Shown here: positions 9,377 through 17,901 of the stretch, piece by piece
Numbering within the stretch: position 1 is the stretch's first letter
How the letters are laid out: the number at the start of each line of letters is the position of its first letter
Source: an uncultured Reyranella sp.
GTDB lineage: Bacteria > Pseudomonadota > Alphaproteobacteria > Reyranellales > Reyranellaceae
Assembly: GCF_945957355.1 (NCBI RefSeq)
Contig: NZ_CAMFKM010000003.1
Coordinates: forward strand, 248,001 to 312,000
Reading direction: 5' to 3'
DNA: 64,000 nt
The notes under the pieces: model-generated
What the model was told of the DNA's origin: nothing
What the model saw: the letters and a program-made list of their open reading frames with translations, nothing else
Database searches by the model: none
Translations under genes and position numbers: made by a program

Positions 9377-9398
9377 ATCGTGTGTTCTCCAGAGCCGG

Positions 9399-10781
9399 CT
9401 ACTTTCGGGGCCGGCTGTTGATATAGGCCTTGAGATCCTGCGCCCGCTGCCAGGCCGGAGTCCCGGCGGTGAGCTGGCGCGACGCTGCTTCGGCATGGGC
9501 CTGGGCTTCGGAACGCTGGCCGCGGAGCGCCGCCATCTCGGCGCGGGCGAGGGAGGTCATACCCTGATTGCCGAGCTGGGAGTAGCCCGACGCCATCAGG
9601 CGCCAAAGTTCGAAGTTTCCGGACTCCTGCTGCGACGCCAGATCGAGATTGCGCATCGCCTCCCGGATATTGTCGGGATTGCTGACGTCGAGCAGGGACC
9701 GCGCGAGGTCGATCTTCAGGATCGCCGCCGAAGGCGCGAGCTGCACGGCGCGGCGGTATGACGGAATGGATTCGGCGGCGCGGCCGTTCTCGTAGAGCAT
9801 CTGGGCCCGCACTTCGTGGAAGTATGGATCGTTGGGATACTCTTTCAGCAATCCGTCGATCGTCAGCAGGGCCGAGCCGAGCGCCCCTTTGCGATAGAGC
9901 GCGATGGCGCGGGCATAGCGCGCCGGCAGCGACCGGTCGGCTTCGGCGTAGCGCTGCAGCGCCGCATCGGGAGCGATGAACCCATAGAGCTTCGCCACCA
10001 TGCGCTGGTGGAGGATCAGGAATTGCTGCGTATCCGGCGTGTTGGCGTAGGGCGAGTTCGCCGCGGCCTGCTCGAAGGCGGAAATGCGTTCCGGAGTCAG
10101 GGGATGGGTGGTGAGATAGGGGTCGCGGCGATTGATCGCGAGCTTCTCCTCGCGCTGCAGGTAGCGAAGGAACTCGACCGTGCCCTTGGGCGACTGGCCG
10201 GTGCGCTGCAGGTAGGAGATCGCCGCTTGGTCGGCCGCGCTTTCCTGGGTTTGCGTGTACTTTAGGAACGACATCAGCGAGCCGGGGGCCATCGGTCGCC
10301 CGGTGCCGCCGCCATGGCCGCCGCCGGTCCCGGCACCGGCGCCGCCCGCAATTCCCCCCGCCATGGCGCCGCCGGCCAGGATGGTCTCCAGGATCTGCAA
10401 GGTGGAGAGGCTGCGCAGTTCCTCCTGCATGCGGGCGAGGTGGCCGCCCGCGATGTGCCCGCTTTCATGGGCCATCACGCCGATCAGCTGGTTGGGCCTC
10501 TCGGTCCGCATGATCAGGCCGGTATTGATGAAGATGCGCTGGCCGCCCGCCACGAAGGCGTTGAGCGAGCCATCCTGGACGAGCATGATTTCGACGCCGT
10601 TGGGGTCGAGACCCGCCGCCTTCCAGATCGGGATCGTGAAGGTGCGGATCGTACTCTCGATCTCGGCGTCACGGATCAGATTGAGGCGTTGACCTTGCTG
10701 AGCCGTCGCGGCACGAAACGGTGCCAGCGCGAAGAGCGTCAGACATAAGAGGGTGGTGATGCGTTTGAACAAGGTCAGCAC
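9399..10781 (-). CDS. M48-family zinc metalloprotease with C-terminal TPR repeats (BepA/YfgC-like)
   Basis: The 460-residue periplasmic protease has a signal peptide of about 27 residues. The zinc site is H105-E-S-G-H109 (MAHESGHIAGGH) with E180 (QESAADQ) as third ligand, after a Gly-rich loop (140-165). TPR-like repeats fill residues 270-450. BepA-type proteins degrade or help assemble outer-membrane proteins such as LptD. It starts at GTG 10781 without a clear ribosome binding site, and the start overlaps the divergent lipoprotein gene by about 23 bases. Confidence 0.9.
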   Translation of the reverse strand: MLTLFKRITTLLCLTLFALAPFRAATAQQGQRLNLIRDAEIESTIRTFTIPIWKAAGLDPNGVEIMLVQDGSLNAFVAGGQRIFINTGLIMRTERPNQLIGVMAHESGHIAGGHLARMQEELRSLSTLQILETILAGGAMAGGIAGGAGAGTGGGHGGGTGRPMAPGSLMSFLKYTQTQESAADQAAISYLQRTGQSPKGTVEFLRYLQREEKLAINRRDPYLTTHPLTPERISAFEQAAANSPYANTPDTQQFLILHQRMVAKLYGFIAPDAALQRYAEADRSLPARYARAIALYRKGALGSALLTIDGLLKEYPNDPYFHEVRAQMLYENGRAAESIPSYRRAVQLAPSAAILKIDLARSLLDVSNPDNIREAMRNLDLASQQESGNFELWRLMASGYSQLGNQGMTSLARAEMAALRGQRSEAQAHAEAASRQLTAGTPAWQRAQDLKAYINSRPRK

Positions 10782-12132
10782 GGGGCTCAGGCAGGCTAGG
10801 AACGGTCGTCGGCCGCGTCAATTGCGCAACGCGGTCCTCGTCGGCGTTCTCTTGCTGGGCGGTTGTGGCTTTAGTGAGACGGACCGTGAGCGGGACCGTG
10901 CCGACAATGCCGCCAATCCCGCGGGCCTGACGCAAAACAAGAGAACCTTCTCGCCGATCACCAAGGGCAGCAGCTTTGCGGCGACCACGGCCGAGGAAGG
11001 CCGGGCGGCCGAGGTCGGGCGCGAGATTCTGGAAGCCGGTGGAAACGCCACCGACGCCGCCGTCGCCATGTATTTTGCACTCTCTGTGACGTTGCCGTCG
11101 GCGGCGTCGCTGGGCGCATCCGGTGCCTGCGTCGTACACAATGACAAGACGAAGAAGGCGGAAGCTTTCGTGTTCCCGCCGGTCGCGGCGCCCGGCGCGG
11201 TCAAGGGCACGCCCTTCTCTGTGCCGACGGGCGTGCGCGCCATTACCCTGATGCATGTCCGCCACGGCCAGCTGCGCTGGGAGCAGACAGTGTCGCCGGC
11301 CGAGCGTCTGGCCCGCTTCGGATTCCAGGTGTCGCGTGCGCTGGCCCACGATCTGCAGGCAGGTGGTGCGCTGCTCGGTGCGGACGCCGAGGCGCGCCGG
11401 ATCTTCGGCAACGTCTCGGAGGGTGCGCTTCTCACCCAGCCCGAACTCGCCGCGGTGCTGGGCGGCATTCGCCAACGCGGCGGGGCGGAGTTCTTCCAGG
11501 GCGCGCTCGCACGCACCTTTTCCGAACAGGTATCCCAGGCCGGCGGCAGTCTTCCCGTCGATGCATTGCGCGCGGCGGTGCCGATCGCCTCGGCGCCGCT
11601 GTCGGTCAGCCACTATCGCAGCCGCGTCTATGTCGCGCCGTCACCGGCGGCCGGTTCAGCGGTCCTCGCGGGCTGGAACGGTCAGCAGCCGGCCGGCGGC
11701 TCCGCCGTGGATTCCGGTGGCTTTGCGGGGTTCGCCGCCGTCGACGGCAAGGGCGGTGCGGCGGCCTGTGCGGTCTCGATGGGGCAGCTTTTCGGGGCCC
11801 GCGTCGTGGTCCCCGGCAGCGGTATCATGCTCGGCTCGCCCAATCCCGAGGCGGCTTCGGTCAGCCCGATGATCATCGCCAATCCCGGCAATGGCGAGTT
11901 CACCTTCGCCGGTGCGGGCGGCGGCGCGCCCACGGCCGCCCAAGCCGTCGGTTACGTGGCGCGCGAGGTCATCGAAAATGACCGGAACCTGGCCACCGTT
12001 ATCGCCAATCGCCGGGCACAGGGCGGCTTCGTGAACGCCATTGCCTGCCCCTCGGGCCTGCGCGGCAAGCCCGAAGCGTGCCGGACCGCGGCGGATCCAG
12101 CCGGCGCTGGCCTCTCGACGATCGCCCAGTAG
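10759..12132 (+). CDS. Gamma-glutamyltransferase-like lipoprotein, predicted catalytically dead
   Basis: The 457-residue protein has a basic N-region, a hydrophobic stretch and a lipobox LLGGC (Cys36), so it is probably a membrane-anchored lipoprotein. The body follows the GGT fold: EVGREILEAGGNATDAAVA near the start and FGARVVVPGSGIMLGS near the end. The nucleophile motif (T-T-H before SVVD in active enzymes) is replaced by GFAGFAAVD, so the threonine needed for self-cleavage and transfer is missing. It is also shorter than usual GGT (about 580). The ATG at 10759 has AAGAGGG upstream; a TTG at 10822 would give a compact signal peptide without the overlap. Confidence 0.8.
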   Translation: MRLNKVSTGLRQARNGRRPRQLRNAVLVGVLLLGGCGFSETDRERDRADNAANPAGLTQNKRTFSPITKGSSFAATTAEEGRAAEVGREILEAGGNATDAAVAMYFALSVTLPSAASLGASGACVVHNDKTKKAEAFVFPPVAAPGAVKGTPFSVPTGVRAITLMHVRHGQLRWEQTVSPAERLARFGFQVSRALAHDLQAGGALLGADAEARRIFGNVSEGALLTQPELAAVLGGIRQRGGAEFFQGALARTFSEQVSQAGGSLPVDALRAAVPIASAPLSVSHYRSRVYVAPSPAAGSAVLAGWNGQQPAGGSAVDSGGFAGFAAVDGKGGAAACAVSMGQLFGARVVVPGSGIMLGSPNPEAASVSPMIIANPGNGEFTFAGAGGGAPTAAQAVGYVAREVIENDRNLATVIANRRAQGGFVNAIACPSGLRGKPEACRTAADPAGAGLSTIAQ

Positions 12133-12140
12133 AGAGCGAC

Positions 12141-13292
12141 ATGTCGGGCAAGCTTTCGCGCCGCTCGGCCGGCGTCGACCCCTTCATCGTCATGGATGTG
12201 ATGGCCGCCGCCGCCGAGAAGGAAGCGGCGGGCGACGTGGTCATTCATCTCGAGGTCGGGCAGCCCAGCACGCCGGCCCCGAAGGCGGCCCTCGAGGCCG
12301 CGCACGCGGCCCTCGACACGGACAGGATCGGTTATGTCGCGGCGCTGGGGATGCCGGCGCTGCGCGAACGCATCGCCCGTCACTATCGCGAGACCTACGG
12401 CGCTGACGTTTCGCCGGAGCGGATCATCGTGACGACCGGCTCCTCCGGCGGCTTTCCGCTGGCCTTCCTCGCGAGTTTCGACGCCGGCGACCGGGTGGCG
12501 CTGGCGGCGCCGGGCTACCCCGCCTATCGCAACATCCTGGCGGCACTGAATCTCGAGGCCGTCGACCTGCCGACCTCGGCGGCCGATCGATTCCAGCCCA
12601 CGGTCGCGGCGCTGGAGAAAGCCGGTCCGCTCGACGGGCTGATCGTGGCCAGCCCGTCAAACCCGACCGGCACCATGGTCACGCGCAGCGAACTGAAAGC
12701 GCTTGCGGACTGGTGCAATGCCAATGGCGTGCGGCTGATTTCCGACGAGATCTATCACGGCATCGTCTACGAGGGAGAGACCCACTCGGCGGTCGAGGTG
12801 TCCGACACGGCGATCGTTGTGAACAGTTTCTCCAAGTATTTCTCGATGACCGGCTGGCGGGTCGGCTGGCTGGTCGTGCCGTCCGACATGGTGCGATCGA
12901 TCGAGCGGCTGACGCAGAACTTCTTCATCTCCGTGCCGACGCTCAGCCAGCACGCTGCTCTTGCCGCCTTCGACTGCCGCGAGGAACTCGACGGCCATGT
13001 GAAGCGCTACCGCACCAACCGCGACCTGCTCATGGCCGGGCTGCCGGAGGCGGGGCTCGACCGGCTGACACCGGCGCAGGGCGCTTTCTACATCTACGCC
13101 GACGTCTCGCACCTCAGCAACGACAGTCGTGATTTCTGCAGCCGCATGCTGCGCGAAGCCGGTGTGGCGACCACGCCTGGCGTCGACTTCGACCGTGCCC
13201 GCGGCGCCGGTACGTTGCGCATTTCCTTCGCAGGGTCGACCGCCGAGATGGAGGAGGCCGTGCGCCGGCTGAAGCAATGGAGGCGGGTATGA
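12141..13292 (+). CDS. Class I/II pyridoxal-phosphate aminotransferase
   Basis: The 383-residue fold-type I aminotransferase has conserved ASPSNPTGTM, ISDEIYHGIVY and the PLP lysine K232 in NSFSKYFSMTGWRVGW. It ends in an Arg-containing substrate-carboxylate region (GTLRISFAGS). Substrate is not readable from sequence; aspartate, aromatic or alanine types are all possible. The ATG at 12141 lies 8 bases after the GGT-like gene. Its stop overlaps the next start (ATGA), so three genes form a tight run. Confidence 0.9.
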   Translation: MSGKLSRRSAGVDPFIVMDVMAAAAEKEAAGDVVIHLEVGQPSTPAPKAALEAAHAALDTDRIGYVAALGMPALRERIARHYRETYGADVSPERIIVTTGSSGGFPLAFLASFDAGDRVALAAPGYPAYRNILAALNLEAVDLPTSAADRFQPTVAALEKAGPLDGLIVASPSNPTGTMVTRSELKALADWCNANGVRLISDEIYHGIVYEGETHSAVEVSDTAIVVNSFSKYFSMTGWRVGWLVVPSDMVRSIERLTQNFFISVPTLSQHAALAAFDCREELDGHVKRYRTNRDLLMAGLPEAGLDRLTPAQGAFYIYADVSHLSNDSRDFCSRMLREAGVATTPGVDFDRARGAGTLRISFAGSTAEMEEAVRRLKQWRRV

Positions 13293-14281
13293 GGGCTCTT
13301 GTCGTCGCAGCCCTGGTGGCGCTTTCCCCAGTCGCGGCTCTCGCGCAGAGTGGGCCGAGCTTCGATTGTGGCAAGGCATCCAACAGCGCGGAGCGCGCGG
13401 TCTGCAAGGATCCTGCCTTGGCAAAAGCCGATCGCGAACTGTCGAGCCTTTATACGGCGCTTCTGGCCAAGCTCACCGGGCCGGCCAAGGAAAGCCTGGA
13501 GAAGAGCCAGGTCCGCTGGATCGTCGGCCGGAACCGTGCCTGCATGCCCAACGACGATCCAGACGTTCTCCAGCGCTGCCTCAAGACGCGCTATGAAACC
13601 CGCATTGCCGACCTCAAGGCATCAGCCGCGGGTCCTTATCCCTTCGTAGAGGAACAGTCGATCGAGAAGGCCGGGAAGGTCGGCAAGGTGACGTACGGGA
13701 TCGACCTCCGCTATCCGAAGTTCGCCGGCAACACGGCGGATTTCACGGCCATCAACCGTTCCTTCGCGGACGCGGCGGCGAAGGCAGCGCGCGAGACGAC
13801 GCCGACGGCGGATGCCGGCGTCGATCGCGAACAGGAATGGCAGGCAGAGCAGGGCTATTCGCTCTATCGACCCGACCCCAACGTCATCACGGTGGCGCTG
13901 ACCTTCTGGGCCTTCACCGGCGGTGCCCACGGTTACGGCAGCACGAGCTGCACCCTGGTCGACCTGCGTACCGGCAAGACCGTGGACCCCGAGGGCGCGT
14001 TCGCGCCGGGCACACCCTGGCTGAAGGAGGTCGTCGCGATCGTCGGCGCCGATCTCAAAAAGCAGTTCGTCGACAATCCCGGCTTCGAGGACGCGCTGCA
14101 ACCCAACAAGCTCACCAAGACGGTCAACACGAGCGGCCATTTCTGCTGGCAGGCCGACAGGCTGCAGATCTATTTCAACCAGTACGAGGTCGGGCCCTAT
14201 TCGGCCGGGCCCTATACGGTCGACATTCCCTATAGCCGGCTGAAGCCTCTGCTGCGCGCCGAAGGGCCCATCTCCCGCTAG
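13289..14281 (+). CDS. Secreted protein with LprI-like (DUF1311) and DUF3298/DUF4163 domains
   Basis: The 330-residue protein has a cleavable signal peptide (MRALVVAALVALSPVAALAQ). Residues 25-100 form a Cys-rich LprI/DUF1311 domain (FDCGKASNSAERAVCKDPAL, then RWIVGRNRACM and LQRCLKTRYETR). Residues 115-330 look like the DUF4163-DUF3298 pair seen in PdaC/RsiV-type proteins (WAFTGGAHGYGSTSCTLVD). Biochemical function is unknown; an envelope role is likely. The start overlaps the aminotransferase stop (ATGA). Its TAG stop lies in a CTAG shared with the convergent gene. Confidence 0.82.
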   Translation: MRALVVAALVALSPVAALAQSGPSFDCGKASNSAERAVCKDPALAKADRELSSLYTALLAKLTGPAKESLEKSQVRWIVGRNRACMPNDDPDVLQRCLKTRYETRIADLKASAAGPYPFVEEQSIEKAGKVGKVTYGIDLRYPKFAGNTADFTAINRSFADAAAKAARETTPTADAGVDREQEWQAEQGYSLYRPDPNVITVALTFWAFTGGAHGYGSTSCTLVDLRTGKTVDPEGAFAPGTPWLKEVVAIVGADLKKQFVDNPGFEDALQPNKLTKTVNTSGHFCWQADRLQIYFNQYEVGPYSAGPYTVDIPYSRLKPLLRAEGPISR

Positions 14282-14754
14282 TGCAGTTTGCGCCGGTCGC
14301 GCGCCGGGGCAGGTGAGGCGGCTTGTGTCGCGCGCCCGGTCGGAACCGGTGGCACCGGGCCCGAATGGTGGCTCGCCATGTGCCAACCATCGCTCGCGCG
14401 CACATAGAGGTTGCTGGCCATGAGTTGGCCGTCGGGCAGCACCTCGCGGCAGATCACGAGGGCGAGGCCCGGCCGGCCGACCACCCATTCCTCGGTACAG
14501 CGCACGCGCGGTGCCTCCGGATGCTTCATGATGGCGCGCCAGCTCGCCATGATCTCGGCGCGGTCGTGGAGGGCCGGCTGACCCGGATGCAGGCAGATCA
14601 CCGAGCCGGTCTGCGCCCAGATCTGGTCCATCGCCGCGGCGTCGCGATCGTTGAAGGCACGATAGAAGGCGCGGTTGGCCGCCAGGACGGCGTCGCGTTC
14701 GTCATCGTCGAATTCCGCCAAGAGCGGCGGCAGGCGTGGCATGCGGCGGGGCAT
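14278..14754 (-). CDS. SnoaL/NTF2-like (DUF4440-type) small protein
   Basis: The 158-residue cone-fold protein has the pattern VLAANRAFYRAFNDRDAAAMDQIWA, then CLHPGQPALHDRAEIMASWRAI and a C-terminal SHHSGPVPP. It is typical of the SnoaL_3 family, which includes ketosteroid-isomerase-like proteins of unknown substrate. The ATG at 14754 with GAGGG upstream is preferred to a GTG at 14772. It is transcribed divergently from the acyl-CoA dehydrogenase pair. Confidence 0.8.
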   Translation of the reverse strand: MPRRMPRLPPLLAEFDDDERDAVLAANRAFYRAFNDRDAAAMDQIWAQTGSVICLHPGQPALHDRAEIMASWRAIMKHPEAPRVRCTEEWVVGRPGLALVICREVLPDGQLMASNLYVRASDGWHMASHHSGPVPPVPTGRATQAASPAPARDRRKLH

Positions 14755-14824
14755 TCGACCCTCGAAACTCACGGGTTGCGCGGCACAGGATTAGCCGACA
14801 GAGAAGAGGCATCCAACCGTCGAG

Positions 14825-15988
14825 ATGATGATGTCCATTCCCAAGCTCGAATTCCCGCCCTTCCATCTGCCGGCCGAGGCCGAGGCCCTGCGCGGCGAGG
14901 TCCGCGCGTTCCTCAAGGAAACGCTGCCCAAGATCAAATCGGAGGATCGCTTCGCGAGCTGGAACACGGCGTCGCCCGAGTTCAGCAAGGCACTGGGCGC
15001 CAGGGGCTGGCTCGGCGTCACCTGGCCGAAGAAGTACGGCGGCGGCGAGCGCTCCTTCCTGGACCGTTTCGTCGTGACCGAGGAACTGCTCGGCAACAGC
15101 GCGCCTGCCGGTTCGCACTGGGTTGCCGATCGCCAGTCGGGCCCGCTGCTGCTGAAGTTCGGCACCGAAGAGCAGCGTCAGGCGATCCTGCCGCGCATCA
15201 CGCGCGGCGAGTGCTACTTCAGCATCGGCATGAGCGAGCCGGACTCGGGTTCCGACCTCGCTTCCGTGCGCACGCGCGCCGAGCCGGTGCCCGGCGGCTT
15301 CCGCGTCAACGGCACCAAGGTCTGGACCTCCGGCGCTCATCGCAACCACTACTGCATTACGCTGGTGCGCACGTCCGGCCAGCACGGCGATCGCCACAAG
15401 GGTCTGAGCCAGCTGCTGGTCGACCTCAAGACACCGGGCGTCACCATCCGCCCGATCATCAACCTTGCCGGTCGCCACGACTGGAACGAGGTGACCTTCT
15501 CCGACGCCTTCATCCCCGAGGATTGCCTGATCGGCAACGAGGGCGACGGCTGGCTGCAGGTCACCAGCGAACTCGCGTTCGAGCGTTCGGGCCCTGAGCG
15601 CTTCATGCAGAACTTCTACGTGCTGCGCGAACTGGTGCGCGTGCTGGGTCGTCAGCCGGCCAAGCGCGCCAGCGCCATCCTGGGCCGCCTGATTGCGCGC
15701 CTGTGGACGCTGCGGCAGATGTCGACCGCCGTCGCCGGTATGATGCAGGGCGGCAAGTCGCCCGCCATCGAGGCGTCGCTGGTGAAGGATCTTGGCACCA
15801 TCTACCAGCAGGACCTGCCGGAGATCGCGCGCACGCTGGCCGAATCCGATGCCACCACCGAGGACGATCTCGCCGACTTCCTCGACATCGCCCAATACGC
15901 CTCGATGATGGCGCCGAGCTACACCATCCAGGGTGGCACCACCCAGGTCCTGCGCGGCATCGTCGCCCGCGGCCTCGGTCTGCGCTGA
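14825..15988 (+). CDS. Acyl-CoA dehydrogenase, first of a pair
   Basis: FAD-dependent alpha,beta-dehydrogenation of an acyl-CoA. The 387-residue protein has an ACAD N-terminal helical domain, the middle-domain GMSEPDSGSDLASVRT motif (FAD/substrate contacts) and a C-terminal YTIQGGTTQVLRGIVARGLG. Where many ACADs carry the catalytic Glu of the YEGT motif this one has Gly, as in subfamilies where the base lies elsewhere or in a partner. The start is one of three consecutive ATGs (14825, 14828, 14831). The next gene, 12 bases downstream, is a second ACAD, suggesting a heteromeric enzyme. Confidence 0.9.
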   Translation: MMMSIPKLEFPPFHLPAEAEALRGEVRAFLKETLPKIKSEDRFASWNTASPEFSKALGARGWLGVTWPKKYGGGERSFLDRFVVTEELLGNSAPAGSHWVADRQSGPLLLKFGTEEQRQAILPRITRGECYFSIGMSEPDSGSDLASVRTRAEPVPGGFRVNGTKVWTSGAHRNHYCITLVRTSGQHGDRHKGLSQLLVDLKTPGVTIRPIINLAGRHDWNEVTFSDAFIPEDCLIGNEGDGWLQVTSELAFERSGPERFMQNFYVLRELVRVLGRQPAKRASAILGRLIARLWTLRQMSTAVAGMMQGGKSPAIEASLVKDLGTIYQQDLPEIARTLAESDATTEDDLADFLDIAQYASMMAPSYTIQGGTTQVLRGIVARGLGLR

Positions 15989-16000
15989 AGGAGAAAGATC

Positions 16001-17056
16001 ATGGATCGCGATACCCGTGACATGCTGCTGGAAACCGCCAGCCGCTTCTTCGCCGAGCGCGCCGGCAAGGACGTCGTGAACGGCGTCGAGAAGGGCCTGT
16101 GGCCCGGCGATCTCTGGAAGGAGATCGAGGAGATGGGCCTGCCGCTGATCGCGGTGCCCGAGGAACAGGAAGGCGTGGGCGGCACGCTGGCCGACCTGAT
16201 GGCGCTGCTGCGCGTGGCCGGCGAGCATGCTGTGCCGGTGCCGGTCGCCGAGACTGCGCTTGCCAACCTTCTCGTCTCCGCCGCGGGCGGCAAGCCCGCT
16301 ACGGGCCCGTCGACCGTGGCGTTGGGCGAACTGTCGCTCCAGGGCGGCAGGGTCAGTGGCAAGGTCGCGCGCGTACCTTTCGCTGGTGTCGCCGAGCGTT
16401 TCGTCTCGGTCGTCACGGCCGGCGGCAAGTCGACCCTGGTGGTCGTGCCGCGCGACGCGGTCAAGATCGAGGATGCGCCGAGCCATGCCGGCGAGCCCTA
16501 TGGCACCGTGACCTTCGACGGCGCCACGCCGGAATATTCGGCGCCGTCCCCGGTCAGCGCTGACCGTGCGCTCGAGCTCGCCGCACTCGCCCGCGCCATG
16601 CAGATGGCGGGCGCGGCCGACAAGGTGCTGGTGACCGCAACGGAATACTGCAAGCAGCGCGTCCAGTTCGGCCGACCGATCTCGACCTTCCAGGCGATCC
16701 AGCACATGCTGGCCGAACTGGCGAGCTATGTCGCTGCGACCATCGCCTCCGCCGAGGCGGCATCGCGCGACGCCGACGAGGGCGGGCTGGAGAATGGTGG
16801 CAGCTTCTCGATCGCCGCCGCCAAGACGCAGTGCTCGGACTTCGCGCACCGCATCGCCGCCATCTCGCACCAGTCGATGGGCGCGATGGGCTTCACCCAC
16901 GAGCACATCCTGCACCATTACACGCGCAGGCTCTGGGTGTGGCGGCGCGACTTCGGCAGCGAAAGCTTCTGGGGTGAACAGATCGGCCAGTCCTTCGCCA
17001 AGGCCGGCAAGGACGAGCTGTGGCCCGCGCTCACCGAAAGCCGCTACGCTGCTTGA
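16001..17056 (+). CDS. Acyl-CoA dehydrogenase, second of a pair (divergent)
   Basis: The 351-residue ACAD-family protein has a shorter, degenerate middle domain and lacks the S-x-P-x-x-G-S-D type loop of its neighbour. The C-terminal domain is clear: EYCKQRVQFGRPISTFQAIQH (FAD contacts) and SHQSMGAMGFTHEHILHHYTRRLW. Paired full and degenerate ACAD genes occur as alpha2beta2 heterotetramers acting on bulky acyl-CoAs such as sterol side chains. That such a complex forms here is inference. It follows the first ACAD by 12 bases with a GAAGGAGAA ribosome binding site. Confidence 0.87.
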   Translation: MDRDTRDMLLETASRFFAERAGKDVVNGVEKGLWPGDLWKEIEEMGLPLIAVPEEQEGVGGTLADLMALLRVAGEHAVPVPVAETALANLLVSAAGGKPATGPSTVALGELSLQGGRVSGKVARVPFAGVAERFVSVVTAGGKSTLVVVPRDAVKIEDAPSHAGEPYGTVTFDGATPEYSAPSPVSADRALELAALARAMQMAGAADKVLVTATEYCKQRVQFGRPISTFQAIQHMLAELASYVAATIASAEAASRDADEGGLENGGSFSIAAAKTQCSDFAHRIAAISHQSMGAMGFTHEHILHHYTRRLWVWRRDFGSESFWGEQIGQSFAKAGKDELWPALTESRYAA

Positions 17057-17087
17057 GAGGGCCCTTCATCGGGAGTTCTTGAGCCGG

Positions 17088-17113
17088 AACGGCGCCCCCG
17101 CGGGCGCCGTTTT
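17088..17113 (+). terminator. Rho-independent terminator after the acyl-CoA dehydrogenase pair
   Basis: AACGGCGCCC (17088-17097) and GGGCGCCGTT (17102-17111) form a perfect 10-bp stem with a CCGC loop, ending in four Ts. It lies 32 bases after the ACAD stop and just before the stop of the convergent ABC ATPase gene. The T run is on the plus strand only. Confidence 0.85.
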
Positions 17114-17901
17114 CAGTAGGAGGCTGGTCTGACCGGTGCAATGACGGTGCGGCCGGTATTGGTCCGTTCGAGAGCAACCGGGACGCCATAGACCTCCGAT
17201 AGTGTCGCAGCGGTCAGCGTCTCATCGGGCGTGCCGTAGGCGGCGAGGCGACCGTCGGCGATGATGGCGATGCGGGTTGCCAGTTCGCGGGCCTGGTCGG
17301 GATCGTGGGTCGAGAAGACGACGCCGAAGCCGCGGTCACGCAACGCCTGTATCCGATCCAGCACGAGGAAGCGGTTGCCGAGATCGAGGCTGGCGGTCGG
17401 CTCGTCCATCACCATCATCGGCGCATCTTGCGCGATGGCGCGTGCAATCAGGCAGAGTTGGCGCTGGCCGCCGGAAATGCGATTGGCCTCGCGCTCACTG
17501 AGATCGAGGATGCCGAGCGAGTCGAGCGCGTAGCGTGCGCGGTCGTGATCGGCCGCGCCGGGCGCCGCGAACGGGCCGAGATGCGCGGTGCGGCCCATCA
17601 GCACCAGATCGAGGACGGTGTAGGCGAATTCCATCACCTGTCCCTGCGGCACGTACGCGACGGAACGGGCGAGGGCGGCGCGCGACAGCTCATCGACGGG
17701 TTTGCCGCCCATGGAAACCGTTCCCTTCAGGGCGGGAATGAGACCAAGCAGGGTCTTGAACAAGGTCGTCTTGCCGGCGCCGTTCGGACCCAGCAGGCAG
17801 AGGATCTCGCCCGGGACAACGGCCAGATCGATGCCGGTGGCGACCTGGGTCATGCCGTAACCGATCGCGAGACCGCGGGCCTCGATCAACGTCAGCTCCA
17901 C
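17113..17901 (-). CDS. ABC importer ATPase, FecE/BtuD/MolC type (class II), molybdenum locus
   Basis: Cytosolic ATPase of a metal or chelate importer. The 262-residue protein has Walker A (GPNGAGKT, 38-45), the signature ISGGQRQ and Walker B (MMVMDEPT) with the following H-loop (STHD). The type (YVPQGQ Q-loop, FecE-like length) matches class II importers for siderophores, heme, B12 or, in the MolBC case, molybdate. It overlaps the permease gene by 10 bases and is the last gene of the run mop-trmO-SBP-permease-ATPase, so a molybdate/tungstate substrate is inferred from context. Confidence 0.88.
   Translation of the reverse strand: MELTLIEARGLAIGYGMTQVATGIDLAVVPGEILCLLGPNGAGKTTLFKTLLGLIPALKGTVSMGGKPVDELSRAALARSVAYVPQGQVMEFAYTVLDLVLMGRTAHLGPFAAPGAADHDRARYALDSLGILDLSEREANRISGGQRQLCLIARAIAQDAPMMVMDEPTASLDLGNRFLVLDRIQALRDRGFGVVFSTHDPDQARELATRIAIIADGRLAAYGTPDETLTAATLSEVYGVPVALERTNTGRTVIAPVRPASY

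Noticed and set aside
14702..16918. 738-codon minus-strand frame opposite the two acyl-CoA dehydrogenases
   Set aside because: Shadow; rich in Arg/Asp/Gly/Ala repeats from codon bias and without a domain.
17102..17113. Terminator working for the minus-strand ABC operon too
   Set aside because: The minus-strand side of the stem has no T run.
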